Source: Takakia lepidozioides
Taxonomy: Eukaryota > Streptophyta > Takakiopsida > Takakiales > Takakiaceae
Assembly (NCBI GenBank): GCA_030704615.1
Contig: CM060733.1
Span: 2,542,001-2,606,000 of the forward strand
DNA: 64,000 nucleotides
Direction of reading: 5' to 3'
Under the pieces are notes generated by a model. It was not told the DNA's origin. It searched no databases and saw only the letters and a program-made list of their open reading frames with translations. Shown one piece after another: positions 25,032-37,295 of the stretch. Position 1 is the stretch's first letter; every line of letters begins with the position of its first letter. The position numbers were made by a program, and so were the translations under genes.

Positions 25032-25759
25032 TATCACGGACATAGCCCAGAGGAACTTACTAGGAGTAAATACCAGAAATTATTAAATTATCATATTATC
25101 AAAAATTACCATATTTTATTGTGATTTATCATGATTTACCATAAATTATCATAAGTCACCAAGTTATCGGGAGTTTACCAAATTACTGAGAGTAACTTGG
25201 AAACTGCTCACGAAGCTTCATTTTGAAGAAACTTCTCCTCAAAATACCTCATTTGTTTAAGGAAACTTCTCCATCAAGAAACCTTTGTTTAATGAAACTT
25301 CTCCGTCAAGAAATCTTTGTTTAACCTTGAAAACTTCTCCATCAAAGAAACTTCCATTGGGAAAGCTTCTTAAGGAACTTCCTAGTAGCCAGTATATATA
25401 GGAGGCGAGACTGGACACTCTTCAGTCTCACCAACACAAGTTCAAGCTACTCTTGTTTCCAGTCTCATTATTCCAGTTCAGCAGCCAGTATTCTAGTCCA
25501 GTTTCTAGTATCTGACACTTTAGTCCAGTTTCTAGTATCTGACACTTAGTCAGTTTCAGTATCTGTTTAGTCCAGTTTCCAACATTCCAGTATTCAAGTC
25601 GAGTTCCAGTATCTTGTACTCTTGTCCATTGTTATAAAGATCATCTTGATTCATGTTTACCCATCATGCATTAGGCCACACCGACTTTGACTTCTTGTCT
25701 AGTCTTTTACCTCTAGTCTGATCTCTTGTTTGTGTTCAGTCATGTTCTCATCCTTGATA
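25032..25759 (+). mobile_element. LTR family A, copy 1 (solo, decayed ends)
   Basis: Begins TATCACGGACATAGCCCAG and ends CCTTGATA, degenerate versions of the TGTCACGG...CTTGACA ends seen in the 53.5-kb copy. It contains the family's promoter signature TATATATAGGAGGCGAGACTGG near 25395, preceded by short AT-rich ATTATCA-type repeats and followed by repeated CAGTTTCCAGTAT phrases. No internal coding region and no clear target-site duplication. Confidence 0.7.
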
Positions 25760-26391
25760 TCATCTACATTATACAAAAGATTTTATGTATGAATTTTTTT
25801 TTATCCAATAAAAAAAAATTAATATCTTCGAATATAGCTAATTTTCTTAAAACATAATTATCAAAAATGACCAAATTATCGGGAATTATCAAATTTACTA
25901 AAAATTATCATGATTTACCATAAATTACCATAAATTACTATGAATTATGAAGTTATCAAGAGTTACCAAATTACTGAGAGTAACTCAAGAAATTGCTCAA
26001 GAAACTTCATTGGTTGATGAAGCTTCTTAAGAGACTTCTTTTGGTGGGAGAAGCTTCTCAAAAGACTTTCCTTGGTTGGGGTACCTAGTATATATATAGG
26101 AGGCGAGACTGGACACTCCCTCAGTATCGCCATCACAAGTTCGAACTACTCTTGCTTCCAGTTCTAGTACTCTCGCCCAATTGGTACTTAAGTCCAGTTT
26201 CCAGTATTCTAGTACCAAGTGTCACAGACATAGCCCAGAAGAATTCGCCAAGAGTAATTATCAGAAGTTATCAAGTCACGAGGAGTTACCATGATTTATC
26301 ATGATTTATTATGATTTATCATAAATTACCATGAGTTAGCAAATTACCAGGAGTAAGTACCAAATTACTGAGAATAATTTAGTGGATGAAG

Positions 26392-27117
26392 TGTCGCGGC
26401 CCTTTGCCTTGAGGGCAGGGGGTCGGGACACATGAGGGGCTACCCCTGTGGTGGGGCAGCGGCAGCGATAGGTATGGGGGGCTGAAGCACCCTTGAGTGC
26501 CCAAGGCACTCAAGGAGGCGGAAGCGCTCACTAGGTGGAGCCCCGCACACCGGGTTGCGGTGGGGGTGGCTCCACAAGGGGTGGTGGTAGCTTAGCGGGA
26601 CTTAGTGGGGGTGGCATAGGACTCCATGGGGGCAGAGACCTCGTGGTGGGAGTCGTGGGGAGTCTTGGGACTCATCACGGTCCATAGGGGCCGTGGTGAG
26701 TGGGCCAAGACTCACCGCGACTCATCACCGGGAGTCGAGGGTTTTCGTGGTGGTTCGCCATAAAATGGCATGGCTGGTTGTGAAACCCCCGCGGACAGCT
26801 ACAGAAGTATATATAGGGAGTAGTAACCCCGAGAACGGTGCAAGCCCGTTGGTGACCAAAAACTAGTGAGTAAGCGAGCGAGCCGGAAAGCGACCAAAGA
26901 GTGGGGAGCTGTTTCGGACTGCCAACTGCCAAAGGGAATTCCCGCTGGTTCCAAATCGGTGGAGGGTTCTTTGGGAGAACAAAGGGGGGACCGTTATGCC
27001 CCGGTGAGCAGCCGAAGCTCCAAGTTGGCCCGGCGGCCAGGTTGGGAGTCAGGCGCGCGCAAGTAAGCGAGTAACTATGACTTAAGGGGGGAGCTTACCG
27101 AAGTGAGGTGCGCGACA
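26392..27117 (+). repeat. Gypsy 5' LTR
   Basis: 726 bp, GC-rich, starting TGTCGCGGCCC and ending GCGCGACA. A TATA box (GTATATATAGGGAG) at about 26810 marks the likely promoter. Compared with the 3' LTR most differences are single-base gaps in homopolymers. Confidence 0.92.
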
Positions 27118-27119
27118 CT

Positions 27120-27131
27120 TGGTATCAGAGC
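27120..27131 (+). other. Primer binding site, initiator Met tRNA
   Basis: TGGTATCAGAGC, the standard plant retrotransposon site complementary to the 3' end of initiator methionine tRNA, 2 nt after the 5' LTR. Confidence 0.9.
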
Positions 27132-27172
27132 TTAGAGTTCAGTACGCGATCGTCCTTGGGATTGGCCTCATC

Positions 27173-28464
27173 ATGGGGTCGGGCAAGCCAAAGCGAAAGC
27201 GGAACGGCCCAAAAGATGATGATCCTGGTGAGCCCGATGAGGGCGACGTGTCACCGAGGCGGCCGTTTGAGGAAGCGATGCATGTTTCCGAAAAGGAGGC
27301 CGCTCAAGAGCGGGAGGAATCCGAGGAGTCGGAGCCCGAGGAATCCTTGAGAGCTCCGACAAACCAAGAGATGCCTCCCATGCCGGCAGCATTTTGGGAA
27401 GGGTTGTTGGCGCAGTTTGGCGGGACGTTGAGAGACGTGTTGAAGGCGGCTAATGCCACTTCCATTAAGGCAAAGTTTAAGGTGAAGCCTAAGGAACCCG
27501 GCACCTTCGAGGGCGTCCGAAATCGGAAGGCACTCAACACCTCGCTCCTGGAGCTAGAGTAGTACTTCCGGGCGGCCAAGTGAGTGACGAGGATCGGGTG
27601 GAAGTGGCTCCCACCTATTTGAGGGGCTATGCTTAACAATGGTGGCAGAAACGCCTTCACGACCGAGGTCCAAGCCCGGAAACCTTGAACTGGAGTGGGT
27701 TCAAGAAATTGATGAAGAGACGGTTTGTGCCCCTCAACGCGTCCTGGCTTACCCGGGACAAGATGAGGAATTTGAAGCAAACAGATGACATTCGGGGGTA
27801 TGTCCAGGCTTTCAATGTGATGTTGCTCAAAGTCGCGGACATGGCAGAACCAGAAATGGTCTTCAACTTTGTGGCGGGACTGGCCCCATGGGCCAAGCGG
27901 AAGTTGGAGAGGAGAAGCCACCCAAGACTTTGAACGAGGCAATTGAGAGGGCTGAATGTTTCTCGGATGTCCCTAGGGGTGAGAGACAAGGCCGTACGGA
28001 GCTGAACCAGAAGAAGACCCGGCGGGAAGGTGACTCCTTCCGACCGGAAAAGAAGTGGGATAGGCCACGCGGCGACAATGGCACGTGGAAATCGAAGGGA
28101 GGGCCTTCACACGTCAAGGCGGCACCCGGTGCTTCGAAAGGAAAAGCGGGTGGAGCAGCTCATGGCGGACAGAAGGTGACCTTTGATGGAGTGTGTTTCA
28201 ATTGCGGGGAGCCTAGGCACATGGCCAAGAAGTACACGAAACCTCGACAATTGAACATGACTCGGGCAACCACGGAGCTGTCGGAAGATACCATCAGTCG
28301 CTTAGTGGAAGCGGTGGTCGCCAGGACTTGCAAGGTAGGCAACTATTCTTGTGAGTTGTATCAGGAAACTGGCGCCCTGCGTAAAGGGAGTCAGTTATTG
28401 TTCGTGGATGGGATAATATCCGGAACTAACGTGTCGTTGTTATTGGACACAGGAGCGTCGCAGT
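27173..28464 (+). pseudogene. Gypsy gag and N-terminal half of protease (broken)
   Basis: Starts M-G-S-G-K-P-K-R-K-R with an acidic N-terminal region. A stop codon near 27560 and frameshifts near 27600 and 27930 break it. The nucleocapsid zinc knuckle reads C-F-N-C-G-E-P-R-H-M-A-K-K-Y: the last zinc-binding Cys has become Tyr. The protease active site L-L-L-D-T-G-A-S-Q-S is present at about 28440-28464, where the hAT element cuts in. The rest of the protease resumes at 32409. Confidence 0.88.
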
Positions 28465-28722
28465 CAATGAACGGGAAGAACCGGCAGCCAGTTACATGCC
28501 AGCCGAGTGCCTTCCTGGAATTTCCGGGTGTGACATGAAACCTCCGGAAAATGAACCGACGGAAAAAATGGCCCAAGAGGAAACCATCCGAGTGCCTGAC
28601 TCAGAGGACGGATTTTTGCCTTTCCGTATCAGTAAATGCCGGAAATATGCCTTAGTTGGCACGCCTGGACGGATTCCAGCCGTTCTTATCTTATAAGAAA
28701 ACGGAAAATGGCCGTTGAATGC

Positions 28723-29625
28723 TGCCACGTGCCGGAAATCCAGCATGCCAGGGCCCACACCTGGTTACATCCAACGGACGGGGTCAGGGTGGTTGGGGGC
28801 AAACCCTAGTAGAGACTAGAAGAGCCTTGCCACGTGGCGGAAATCCAGCATGCCAGGGCCCACGCCTGGTTACATCCAACGGACGGAGCCAGGGTGGTTG
28901 GGGGCAAACCCTAGAAGAGCCTTGCACTCGTTCTTTGCTAAGTCCTTTGCTCACCCTGCCGGGCCCGCACTTACCACTGTATGTTGATGTGCTGCCGACG
29001 CTCCCGCCTGCTTGTACTCGCTGCGTGCTACCACACTTCAAGGCCCAGACATGTTTTCAACCTTGCATTCGTTTTTTGCTAAGTCCTTTGCTCACCTGCC
29101 GGGCCCGCACTTACCACTGGCTGTATGTTGATGTGCTGCCGACGCTCCCGCCTGCTTGTACTCGCTGCGTGCTACCACACTTCAAGGCCCAGGCATGAGT
29201 CTTTGTTTCATTTGGTTATGTCCTTGCTTTTCCTAGTGATAGGTTATGACTTTTGCCTTTTGAAGTCTACAGCTACATGACTTTCTGCATACTTTGTGCT
29301 CATCATGCAGTAAAAAACAAGGGCATTGGTAGGCCTCCCCTTCGGTTCTTCTACCGTTCTTTCGACCACGGTTTCTGTTGCTTTGCAGCAGGCACAAGCC
29401 GTGTCTATTTTGTGTCGGGCAAAGGCGGCTGGGAGGGCTGCATCTCACCTCCCACCGATTTCTGACCCACCTCCCCTTCTATTTTCTGATTTGCTTCAGG
29501 CAGTTGGCAGGCCTTGCACTCGTTCTTTGCTAAGTCCACATCTCACCTGCCGGGGCCCGCACTTACCACTGGCTGTATGTTGATGATGTGCTGCCGACGC
29601 TCCCGCCTGCTTGCACTCGCTGGCC
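28723..29625 (+). repeat. Direct repeats in the hAT subterminal region
   Basis: A ~105-bp unit (GCCACGTG-CGGAAATCCAGC...) occurs at about 28723 and 28829. A ~140-bp unit (CTTGCA-TCGTT-TTTGCTAAGTC...CTCCCGCCTGCTTG) occurs at about 28920, 29062 and, shortened, 29513. Subterminal repeats of this kind are typical transposase-binding regions of hAT elements. Confidence 0.75.
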
Positions 29626-29678
29626 CTTCCTTGTTGCAATTTCCGTGCTATAAATTTGTATTTTGTAAGGTCTTGGCT

Positions 29679-31895
29679 ATGGCCAAGCGCCAAAGGAATC
29701 TAAGAAATGTGTTATTTAGGGCTGGTCGCACTGGTGATTGTGATGAGGAGTCTCCTTCCGCTGTCCCCCCTGCCTCATCTTCAAGTGGTATGGACAAGCC
29801 ATCGAATAGTGTAGAGGCAGCCCAGAAAGCATGGAAAGATGTTTGGTACACTCAATTTGATTGGATTGAGTTTAACCATGATCTAGGTAGGGTTTTTTTG
29901 TAAAGTTTGTAGAGGGAAAGGAGGGAGGACAGTCTTTGCAAATGCTGGTTCTGTCAATGTCAAGGTGAGTTCATTCCAAGACCATGCTAGGTCAGAAGAG
30001 CATCGTAAGTTCTCTTGGGCCCTACAATCTGGTAAGAAAGCCATGGAGAAAGCCATAGCTAGTGCTAATCGAGCTTGTGATGATGCTGTTTTGGCTCTTT
30101 TCCAAGTTGCTTACTACATTGGTTTGGAGGCCTTGCCATTTAGCAAATTTCCAAGTTTGTGTCAACTTTTGGTTACTCTCAAAGCTTGTATTACCCAGAA
30201 ACTGTACCATGATGAGAAGTCATGTGCTGATATATTGTATTGTATCTCATGTGTTGTTCAGAAAAAGGTGTTGGATAGAGTGAAGGATTCCAAGTACTAT
30301 GGAATCATGATAGATGAGTCAACTGACATTTCAGTGACCGGTCATCTTGTTGTTTTTGCTTCTTTTGTTGAAGAGGGTTTGCCAGTCACTCTGTTTTTGG
30401 GATTACTTCATTATTGATGGCAAGAAGGATGCCGCAATGATATATGAGTGTTTACTAACTAGTTTGAAAGAGTGGGGTTTGGATGATGTAGATAAGTTTT
30501 TGGGTTTGGTTCGGATGGGGCAGCAACCATGGTGGGGACTCGATCCGGCGTGGTTGCTTGTCTTAAGCAAAAGGTAAACCCCTTTATGTTGGCCGTCCAT
30601 TGCGTAGCACATAGGACCAACTTGGCAGCATTAGAAGCTGCCAAGACATCAGCATGTCATCTTATTTCAAATGAGGTTGACACACTTTTGAACTCTCTTG
30701 CTGGTCATTTTCGCAAATCATCTAAGCGTAAGGCAACCTTGCAAGCTTTGCAGACCGAGCTTAATGATGCTCAGAAGTGCCTCAAAAGGTTTCACAAGAT
30801 TCGTTGGTTATCTAGGTGGCAGGCCGTGACATCGCTTTGTGATAGTCTTGAGAGTGTTGTCACGTATTTTAGAGATGTGTCGGTTGCCAATGATGATGGA
30901 TCAGCCTCTCTTTTGTATAACAAGCTTAGGGCATTCAAAATGATTTATGTCTTGTATTTTTTGGCTGATATGTTGCACGGTCTATCTCTACTCTCACGTG
31001 TGTTCCAATGGAAGTTTGTGGATGTAACTAGCATTGGGTCCATAGTTAAGACAGAGATTGCACAAATACGAATGTTTTTCATTGAGGATAGCACGGATTT
31101 GAACCAATCCACCTTCAATGAGGAAGTGGGTTATCACATCATCCCGGAATTTGGTCCTCCTGGTGGGTATTTGAGGCGGCTAGCCTCTGAGATTAGGGGA
31201 TCCAATTTTCATGGTGTACAAATGACACGAGAGAGGATAGGGGGTGATTTGGAGGCAGCACTTACCTTCCAAAAGCTTTATGCAGAGGCTGTTTGCAATG
31301 CTTTGGATGCCAGATTTGAGGACAACGGAGTTGTAAGTGCATTCAAAATATTGAGTCCATGTAACCTACCAACTAGGCAAGTGGGGTTAGCAAGTTGGGG
31401 TGTAGTAGAGTTGGAAATATTATGTGCGCACTATGGTGTCGAAAGACATATTGCAGGAAGGACATTGCTTGCCCTTGTTGACATAGCAGCGGTGAAACGA
31501 GAGTTCTTGCTTTCAAACTACAGGCAAGTACCGAGTGGATGGAGAAAACATTCAAGGATCTTTGGGGCATGGTGACTTGGAACCCTTCTCTAACGATGAA
31601 GTATGAAAACTTGCTTGTGCTTTCTGAAATTGCTCGAGTTCAATGTGTAAGCACTGCCGCATGTGAGAGGGCATTCTCAGTTCAAAACTCAATCAAAACT
31701 AAATTTCGAAACAAGTTGAAAACAAAGAACTTGGAAAGTGTGCTTCGTGTTGCTTTGGAAGGGCCAAGTGTGCAGGCATGTCAACCTGTTTTGATTGAGG
31801 CCATATCTTTGTGGAAGAACTCCACAAACTTCAGACATTTGTTCTCTCATCCTGAGCTATATTTAGCTGGACAGCCAATAGCTGGACAACCATAA
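29679..31895 (+). pseudogene. hAT transposase (frameshifted)
   Basis: The start M-A-K-R-Q-R-N-L-R-N is followed by an acidic N-terminus, a zinc-finger region (C-K-V-C after a T-run frameshift near 29891), M-I-D-E-S-T-D-I-S with the catalytic acidic residues near 30310, H-C-V-A-H-R-T-N-L near 30600, and the C-terminal dimerisation segment S-T-A-A-C-E-R-A-F-S near 31650. This is the ZNF862/KIAA1586-like branch of hAT transposases. Frameshifts near 29891, 30410, 30510 and 31525 make it non-functional. Confidence 0.88.
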
Positions 31896-32408
31896 GGTGG
31901 GCCATCATATGCAGAAGGTACGAATGATGATTTGCAGTTTTGAATTTATGTTTGTTTGTTTGTTTAGATAGGTAACGCTTCTAAAATTCAAGGCCCTTCA
32001 ACTTTTGGTTGAGGTCCTTGCATTTTAGAAGGGTTCGATCCTTGGCCTCCAACTGGTGGAGGGCATTGACAGGTTCAACTCCTGCCAAGGATACTTTTCT
32101 GCACTTGTTTGAATTGCTTAAAATTGGTTGTGATTATTTATTGTTGTTCATTTGTTGAATTTGTATGCAGCCGAATTTAATTTTCATTTGCAGGAAATGA
32201 GCCGGTTGATATGTACAATGGCCGGATTTATAGCCGAACACACCCAAAAAAAAAAGGAATATTACCGGTTGTAAAACAATATGTAGGAAATTGACCGCCT
32301 GAAGTTACCACTAAGGGGCAGCAGCCGACCCCCCAACCCACTTAGCCGGTTGGTGTTGAAAATGAGCGGCCACTGGCTGGTTCAACTCAAAATATTTCCC
32401 GGACACTG

Positions 32409-33604
32409 GTCACAGTCCTTCATGACGCCGGCGGCGGCGCGAAAGTTGGGACTCCCGACAAGTGACGTGGGGGCCTCTATTGAGGTGCGTTCTGCCAAAG
32501 GAGAACCGCAATTGGCGACAAGGTTGGCGTTTGATGTTCCTCTTCAACTGGGGAGTTGGGGGGGACGTGAGAACTTCACCATCTGCGAGATCGATGGAGT
32601 GGATCTCATTTTGGGGATGACCTTTTTGAGCAAATCCGGAGCGGTCATAGATGGCCGCAAGAGAGTAGTCACGCTGCCATGTGGGAATGGTGGCGAGGTC
32701 TTACGAGTGTCGGAAACGCCCAAATCCGTGGAGGGCGAATAAAACTTCTGTCAGCAAGGGAGTGGGCCATGGAGGAGGCACACGAGCCCCAGTTTTTGCT
32801 TTACATTAGAGAAGTAAAGGGAGAAGGCGATGGGGAGCCGAGCCCAGATTGGATCAAGGGGATTTGAGATACCAGGATGTGATGCCGGAGGATTTACCAA
32901 GCGGCTTGCCACCGCGAAGAGGAGTTGACCACAAGATCGAGGTGATACCGGGATCGGAACCGCCTGCTAAGGCACCCTACCGGTTGAGCCACAGGGAGTT
33001 GGTCGAGCTGAAGACTCAGCTCAAGGATCTAATGTCAAAGGGGTACATCCGGCCGAGTAAGTCACCTTACGGAGCCCCGGTGCTATTCGCAGACAAGAAG
33101 GATGGGATGCTGCTGATGTGTGTCGATTACAGGGCTCCGAATAAGGTGACTATCAAAAACCGGTACCCTTTGCCAAAGATCGACGACCTCTTCGATCGGT
33201 TGGCAGGAGCGAAGTATTTCAGCCGGATCGACTTGCGCTCCGGCTATCATCAAATTCGGGTGGCAGAAGGAGATAAGGAGAAAACTGCGTGCAGGACAAG
33301 GTATGGTTCGTATGAGTTCTTGGTGATGCCTTTCGGGCTCACCAATGCACCAGCGACATTTAGCACGCTGATGAACAGCCTTTTTCAGGAGTGGTTGGAT
33401 GACTTTGTGATCGTGTACATCGACGACATCTTGGTGTACTCGAAAACAAAGGAGGAGCACCTAAAAAAGGTGTTCCAAAAATTGCGAGAAGGGAAGCTGT
33501 ATGCCAAAGCTTCAAAGTGCGAATTTGGGGTCACAAAAGTGGAGTTCCTGGGGCATGTGATTACACAGGATGGGATCAAAATGGATGACAGAAAGGTGGG
33601 GTGA
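32409..33604 (+). pseudogene. Gypsy protease C-terminus and reverse transcriptase
   Basis: Protease resumes right after the hAT (F-M-T-P-A-A-A-R-K-L-G-L, then L-I-L-G-M-T-F-L). RT occupies 32849-33604 with [21 protein letters not shown] and the catalytic Y-I-D-D at about 33415. The frame closes at 33604, a few codons after F-L-G-H-V-I-T, by a frameshift in a G-run. Confidence 0.92.
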
Positions 33605-34380
33605 TCTTGGACTGGGAGCCTCCGACTTCGGTCCCGGGAGTGCGATCCTTCCTAGGACTCGCCTCCTATTACCGGAAGTATGTGAGAAATTTCGCCAAGA
33701 TCGCAGGGCCGTTGTCAGACCTTCTGTGTAAATCCAAAGTCTGGGTATGGAACACCTTGTGTGGCCAAGCTTTTGCTGAATTGAAGCAGCGGATGGCGGA
33801 AGCTCCAGTCTTGAAAATCCCGGAGTTCGATCGTCCATTCGAGATACATACAGATGCGTCGGACTTCGCGATTGGGGGTATATTGATGCAAGATGGACGT
33901 CCAGTGGCTTACGAAAGTAAGAAACTGAATGAAGTGGAGCGACGGTGGCCGACGCACGAGAAAGAGATGAAGGCGGTGGTGCACTGTCTTGAGCTTTGGC
34001 GCCACTATGTTGGTTCCAACCCAGTGAAGGTGTTCACGGACAATGTCACGGTGAAGTATTTTGCCACGCAGCCCAAGTTGTCCCCAAAACAACTTAGGTG
34101 GCAAGATACTTTGGCAGTGTTCGACGTGGATATCCAGTACAAACCGGGACGAGACAACGTGGTAGCCGATGCTTTAAGTAGAAAGCAGCAGCTCTTGTTG
34201 GTGTACAAGGGCGAGACGGCGCTCCAAAGGAAGATCCGGAAGGCTTGCCGGAAGGATGAGCTGGCGAAGTCCGTGATGCAGGACTTGAGGATGGGGGTTA
34301 AATCGCAGTTCCACTTGCAAAATGGACTGCTCCGGTATAAGCAAAAGCGTCTCTACGTGCCGAGGAAGGATCAGAGATAG
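33601..34380 (+). pseudogene. Gypsy RT connection and RNase H
   Basis: Overlaps the RT frame by 4 nt. It begins with the F-L-G-L-A-S-Y-Y-R-K tether and continues with RNase H motifs H-T-D-A-S-D-F-A-I-G-G (first Asp), T-H-E-K-E (Glu), F-T-D-N (Asp) and V-V-A-D-A-L-S-R at the end. All RNase H acidic residues are kept. A stop near 34380 cuts off the integrase zinc domain. Confidence 0.9.
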
Positions 34381-35103
34381 CCTCTTGAGAGAATGCCATG
34401 ATAGCCCGCTTGCGGGCTACGACGGAGCCAAGCGCACTGCGGCACTCTTGAAGAAAGAGTATTTCTGGCCCAAACTGAGGGAGGAGGCAGAGAGTATGTC
34501 AAGACATGCACCACATGCCAACAAAACCGGAGCGAGTACAAAAAGCAAGCGGGGCTGTTACAACCCTTGCCGATTCCAGAGGGGACTTGGGAAAGCGTCT
34601 CGATGGATTTCATGACTGCTATGCCGCTGTCAAAATGATTCGATGCAATCATGGTGGTGGTGGATAGGTTCAGTAAAATGGGTCATTTCATCCCCACCAA
34701 GGAGACGGCAACGGCGCAGGAAACAGGGCGACTTTACTTCGCCCACGTCTTAAAGCATCATGGAGTCCCAAAGGATATTGTCTCGGACCGCGATCCAAAA
34801 TTTACGAGTAAATTTTGGAGGGCACTTTGGAAGAAGATGGGGACGAGGCTGAAGATGAGCACCGCCTTCCGACCCACGACCGACGGCCAAACAGAAAGAG
34901 TGAATTCCGTAGTGAAGCACATCTTGCGGAATTACGTGTCGGCAGACCAAACAGACTGGGTGGAACACTTAGACGCGGCAGAGTTCTGTTATAATAACAG
35001 AACACTCCGCAACGGGAGTTTCCCCTTTTGTATTGGGTCTATGGAAAAGCACCTCTGGTGCCGACAAGTTGGGCCGCCCAGGACGTTGAGGAACCGACAG
35101 TAG
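34381..35103 (+). pseudogene. Gypsy integrase, zinc and catalytic parts
   Basis: The region 34381-34640 keeps pieces of the H2C2 zinc domain (Y-F-W-P-K-L, C near 34505) in shifted frames. From 34651 the catalytic core reads M-V-V-V-D-R-F-S-K-M, then V-S-D-R-D-P-K-F (second Asp) and T-D-G-Q-T-E-R-V-N (Glu). Frame broken near 35030. Confidence 0.88.
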
Positions 35104-35669
35104 CGGCGGTACTAGAAGAACGTGAGCGTTTGTTGAAGCTCGCAAAGTACAACATTGCCAAAGCTAGGAAACGGTATGAAAGGCAGGCGAATCGGAAGCG
35201 GAGGGAAGTGAAGTTTGAGGCAGGCACGGAGGTCTGGTTGAACATCAAGAATTTCCGACTACCTCCGGAAGTGAGTCCAAAGTTCGTACCTCCGTATGCG
35301 GGACCCTTTCGCATCCGGAAGGTTATGAATGAGGATGTGTATGAATTGGAGCTGCCGGCAAACAGCAAAGTGCATCCAGTATTTCACGTCTCCTTTTTGA
35401 AGCCTTACTTCAAAGATGAAGCGCGTCCGAATCGGCATCAAGTGTTGCGTCCGCCGCCTGTGTTGTTGGATCATGAAAATGAACCTGAGTACGAGGTGGA
35501 GGCAGTACTTAAGTCGAGGAGGTTCAAGAACCGAGAAACGGAGTATCTCGTCAAATGGAAGGGCTATCATCATGTGGAGGCATCTTGGGTGCGTGCCTCA
35601 GAAATGGGAAACGCATCCGAGGCGGTTGCAGTTTTCGAAGGGCGACCTCAAAAGCGGAAGAAGCGTTGA
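35028..35669 (+). pseudogene. Gypsy integrase C-terminus with chromodomain
   Basis: Contains the G-P-F-R-I-R/K-V-H-P-V-F-H-V-S-F-L-K-P integrase C-terminal barrel and a chromodomain at about 35485-35640 (Y-E-V-E-A-V-L, then Y-L-V-K-W-K-G-Y and A-S-W-V). Chromodomains direct insertion to modified chromatin. Ends in a Lys/Arg run and TGA. Confidence 0.92.
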
Positions 35670-36575
35670 TGGGGACATCAACCTTGGAGCGTGGGGGAGG
35701 AAATGCATGCTTAGCCCGGCTTAGCTAGCTCAGGAATCCGATTGCAAAAACTTGTATTGTACAAAAATTTGTTATAAAGGAAATGGGTTCCAAATGTTGT
35801 GTGTCCTATTTTGTTTGGAATGGTGATGCATGGTGTGCTTGGCTAGTGTGTAGAATGCATGCTAGCTTACAAAAGTGGGAGAGGTAAATTGGGTTAATCG
35901 TGTGTTTGCGCAGTGCCGAAATCGAGTGACTCCCATCCAAGGGGCAAGGAAACATGCGCCTTCTTTGGGAGTTCACGTGCTAGTGCGCACCTGGCGCGTG
36001 CGCGTACTATAACTGCGCTACCGAGGTGGTTGCCTTGTAGTGCGGGCTAACGCGGAAGCTATGTGCTTCCGTTCACGTACTCTACTCGTGTAGCCTCGTG
36101 ACGAAGTCGTAGTGCGGCTTCCACGTGTTCCCGTACCTCAGCCAGCATTCCAAGACGGACCCATTGTAGTGATTGGGGCGCATGCGGTTGGTTCAAGTTA
36201 TCTTCCTAGTCAAAGGGGGTTCGAGGTGAACCCTTGCGCAAAGTGATGCCAAAGCGCATCAGGAGCGATCGCAATCATGTTGTGTTTGTTCAGTAAGGGC
36301 GATTCGATCCTCGGGGAGGATCGTTTCCTTGACCTTGAAGAAGGCCAAAATGGTGCATTGGAGGAGCTTGAGAGGCTCCACCACTTGCCGTGACTTGGAG
36401 GGAAGTCGGCCAAACTAGCTAGTGGAGAGTAGAGTCAAGTGTGGGGTTTGGTTCTTTGCCATGGGACGCCATGGTACGGAACAAACTCCTTGATGTGGGA
36501 CCCACAACCTTGGATTTTCGTTTCTACAAAATGGACAGTCGATGAGGACATCGACTCCCTGTTGGTAGGGGTGTG
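35670..36575 (+). other. Gypsy 3' untranslated region
   Basis: About 900 bp with no coding signal between pol and the 3' LTR. A purine tract (GTGGGGGAGGAAATG) lies at about 35690, and a weaker one (GGTAGGGGTG) directly precedes the LTR and is the likelier polypurine primer. Confidence 0.6.
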
Positions 36576-37295
36576 TGTCGGGCCCTTTGCCTTGAGGGGC
36601 AGGGGGTTCGGGACACATGAGGGGCTACCCCTGTGGTGGGGGTAGCGGCAGCGATAAGGTATGGGGGGCTGAAGCACCCTTGAGTGCCCAAGGCACTCCA
36701 GGAGGCGGAGGCGCTCACTAGGTGGCCCCGCCCACCCGGGTTGCGGTGGGGGTGGCTCCACAAGGTGGTGGTAGCTTAGCGGGACTTAGTGGGGGTGGCA
36801 TAGGACTCACCATGGGGCGGGGACCTCGTGGTGGGAGTCGTGTGGAGTCTTGGGACTCATCACGGTCCAGGGGGCCCGTGGTGAGTGGCAAGACTCAACC
36901 GCGACTCATCACCGGGGAGTCGAGGGTTTTCGTGGTGGTTCGCCATAAAATGGCATGTCTGGTTGTGAAACCCCCCGCGGACAGCTACAGTAATATATAG
37001 GGAGTAGTAACCCCGAAACGGTGCAAGCCCCGTTGTGACCAAAAACTAGTGAGTAAGCGAGCGAGCCGGAAGCGACCAAAGAGTGGGGAGCTGTTTCGGA
37101 CTGCCAACTGCCAAGGGAATTCCCGTTGGTTCCACATCGGTGGAGGGTTCTTTGGGAGACAAAGGGGACCGTTATGCCCCGGTGAGCAGCCGAAGCTCCA
37201 AGTTGGCCCGACGGCCAGGTTGGGAGTCAGGCGCGCGCAAGTAAGCGAGTAACTATGACTTGAGGGGGGAGCTTACCGAAGTGAGGTGCGCGACA
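36576..37295 (+). repeat. Gypsy 3' LTR
   Basis: 720 bp, TGTCGGGCCC...GCGCGACA, followed by the target duplication TGAAG. TATA at about 36990 (AATATATAGGGAG). Confidence 0.92.

Larger units (their letters stand above)
28465..32408 (+). mobile_element. hAT DNA transposon nested in the gypsy protease
   Basis: 3944 bp between imperfect terminal inverted repeats (CAATGAACGGGAA at the left end; the right end is the reverse complement of CAGTGTCCGGGAA). It is flanked by the 8-bp duplication GTCGCAGT/GTCACAGT (28457-28464 and 32409-32416, one mismatch). An 8-bp duplication is diagnostic of hAT. It carries a decayed transposase and several internal direct repeats. Confidence 0.9.
26392..37295 (+). 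mobile_element. Ty3/gypsy chromovirus, 10.9 kb including a nested hAT
   Basis: Both LTRs (726 and 720 bp, TGTCG...GACA), a tRNA-Met primer site directly after the 5' LTR, the order gag-PR-RT-RNase H-IN-chromodomain, and a 5-bp target duplication TGAAG are all visible. Without the 3.9-kb hAT the element is about 7 kb. At least five frameshifts break the polyprotein (near 27560, 27930, 33600, 34380 and 35030), so this copy is inactive. It belongs to the chromodomain-bearing Ty3 lineage common in plants. Confidence 0.95.

Noticed and set aside
32030-32095. tRNA gene suggested by GGTTCAACTCC
   Set aside because: Only a box-B-like motif is present; no cloverleaf can be folded and it lies inside the hAT.
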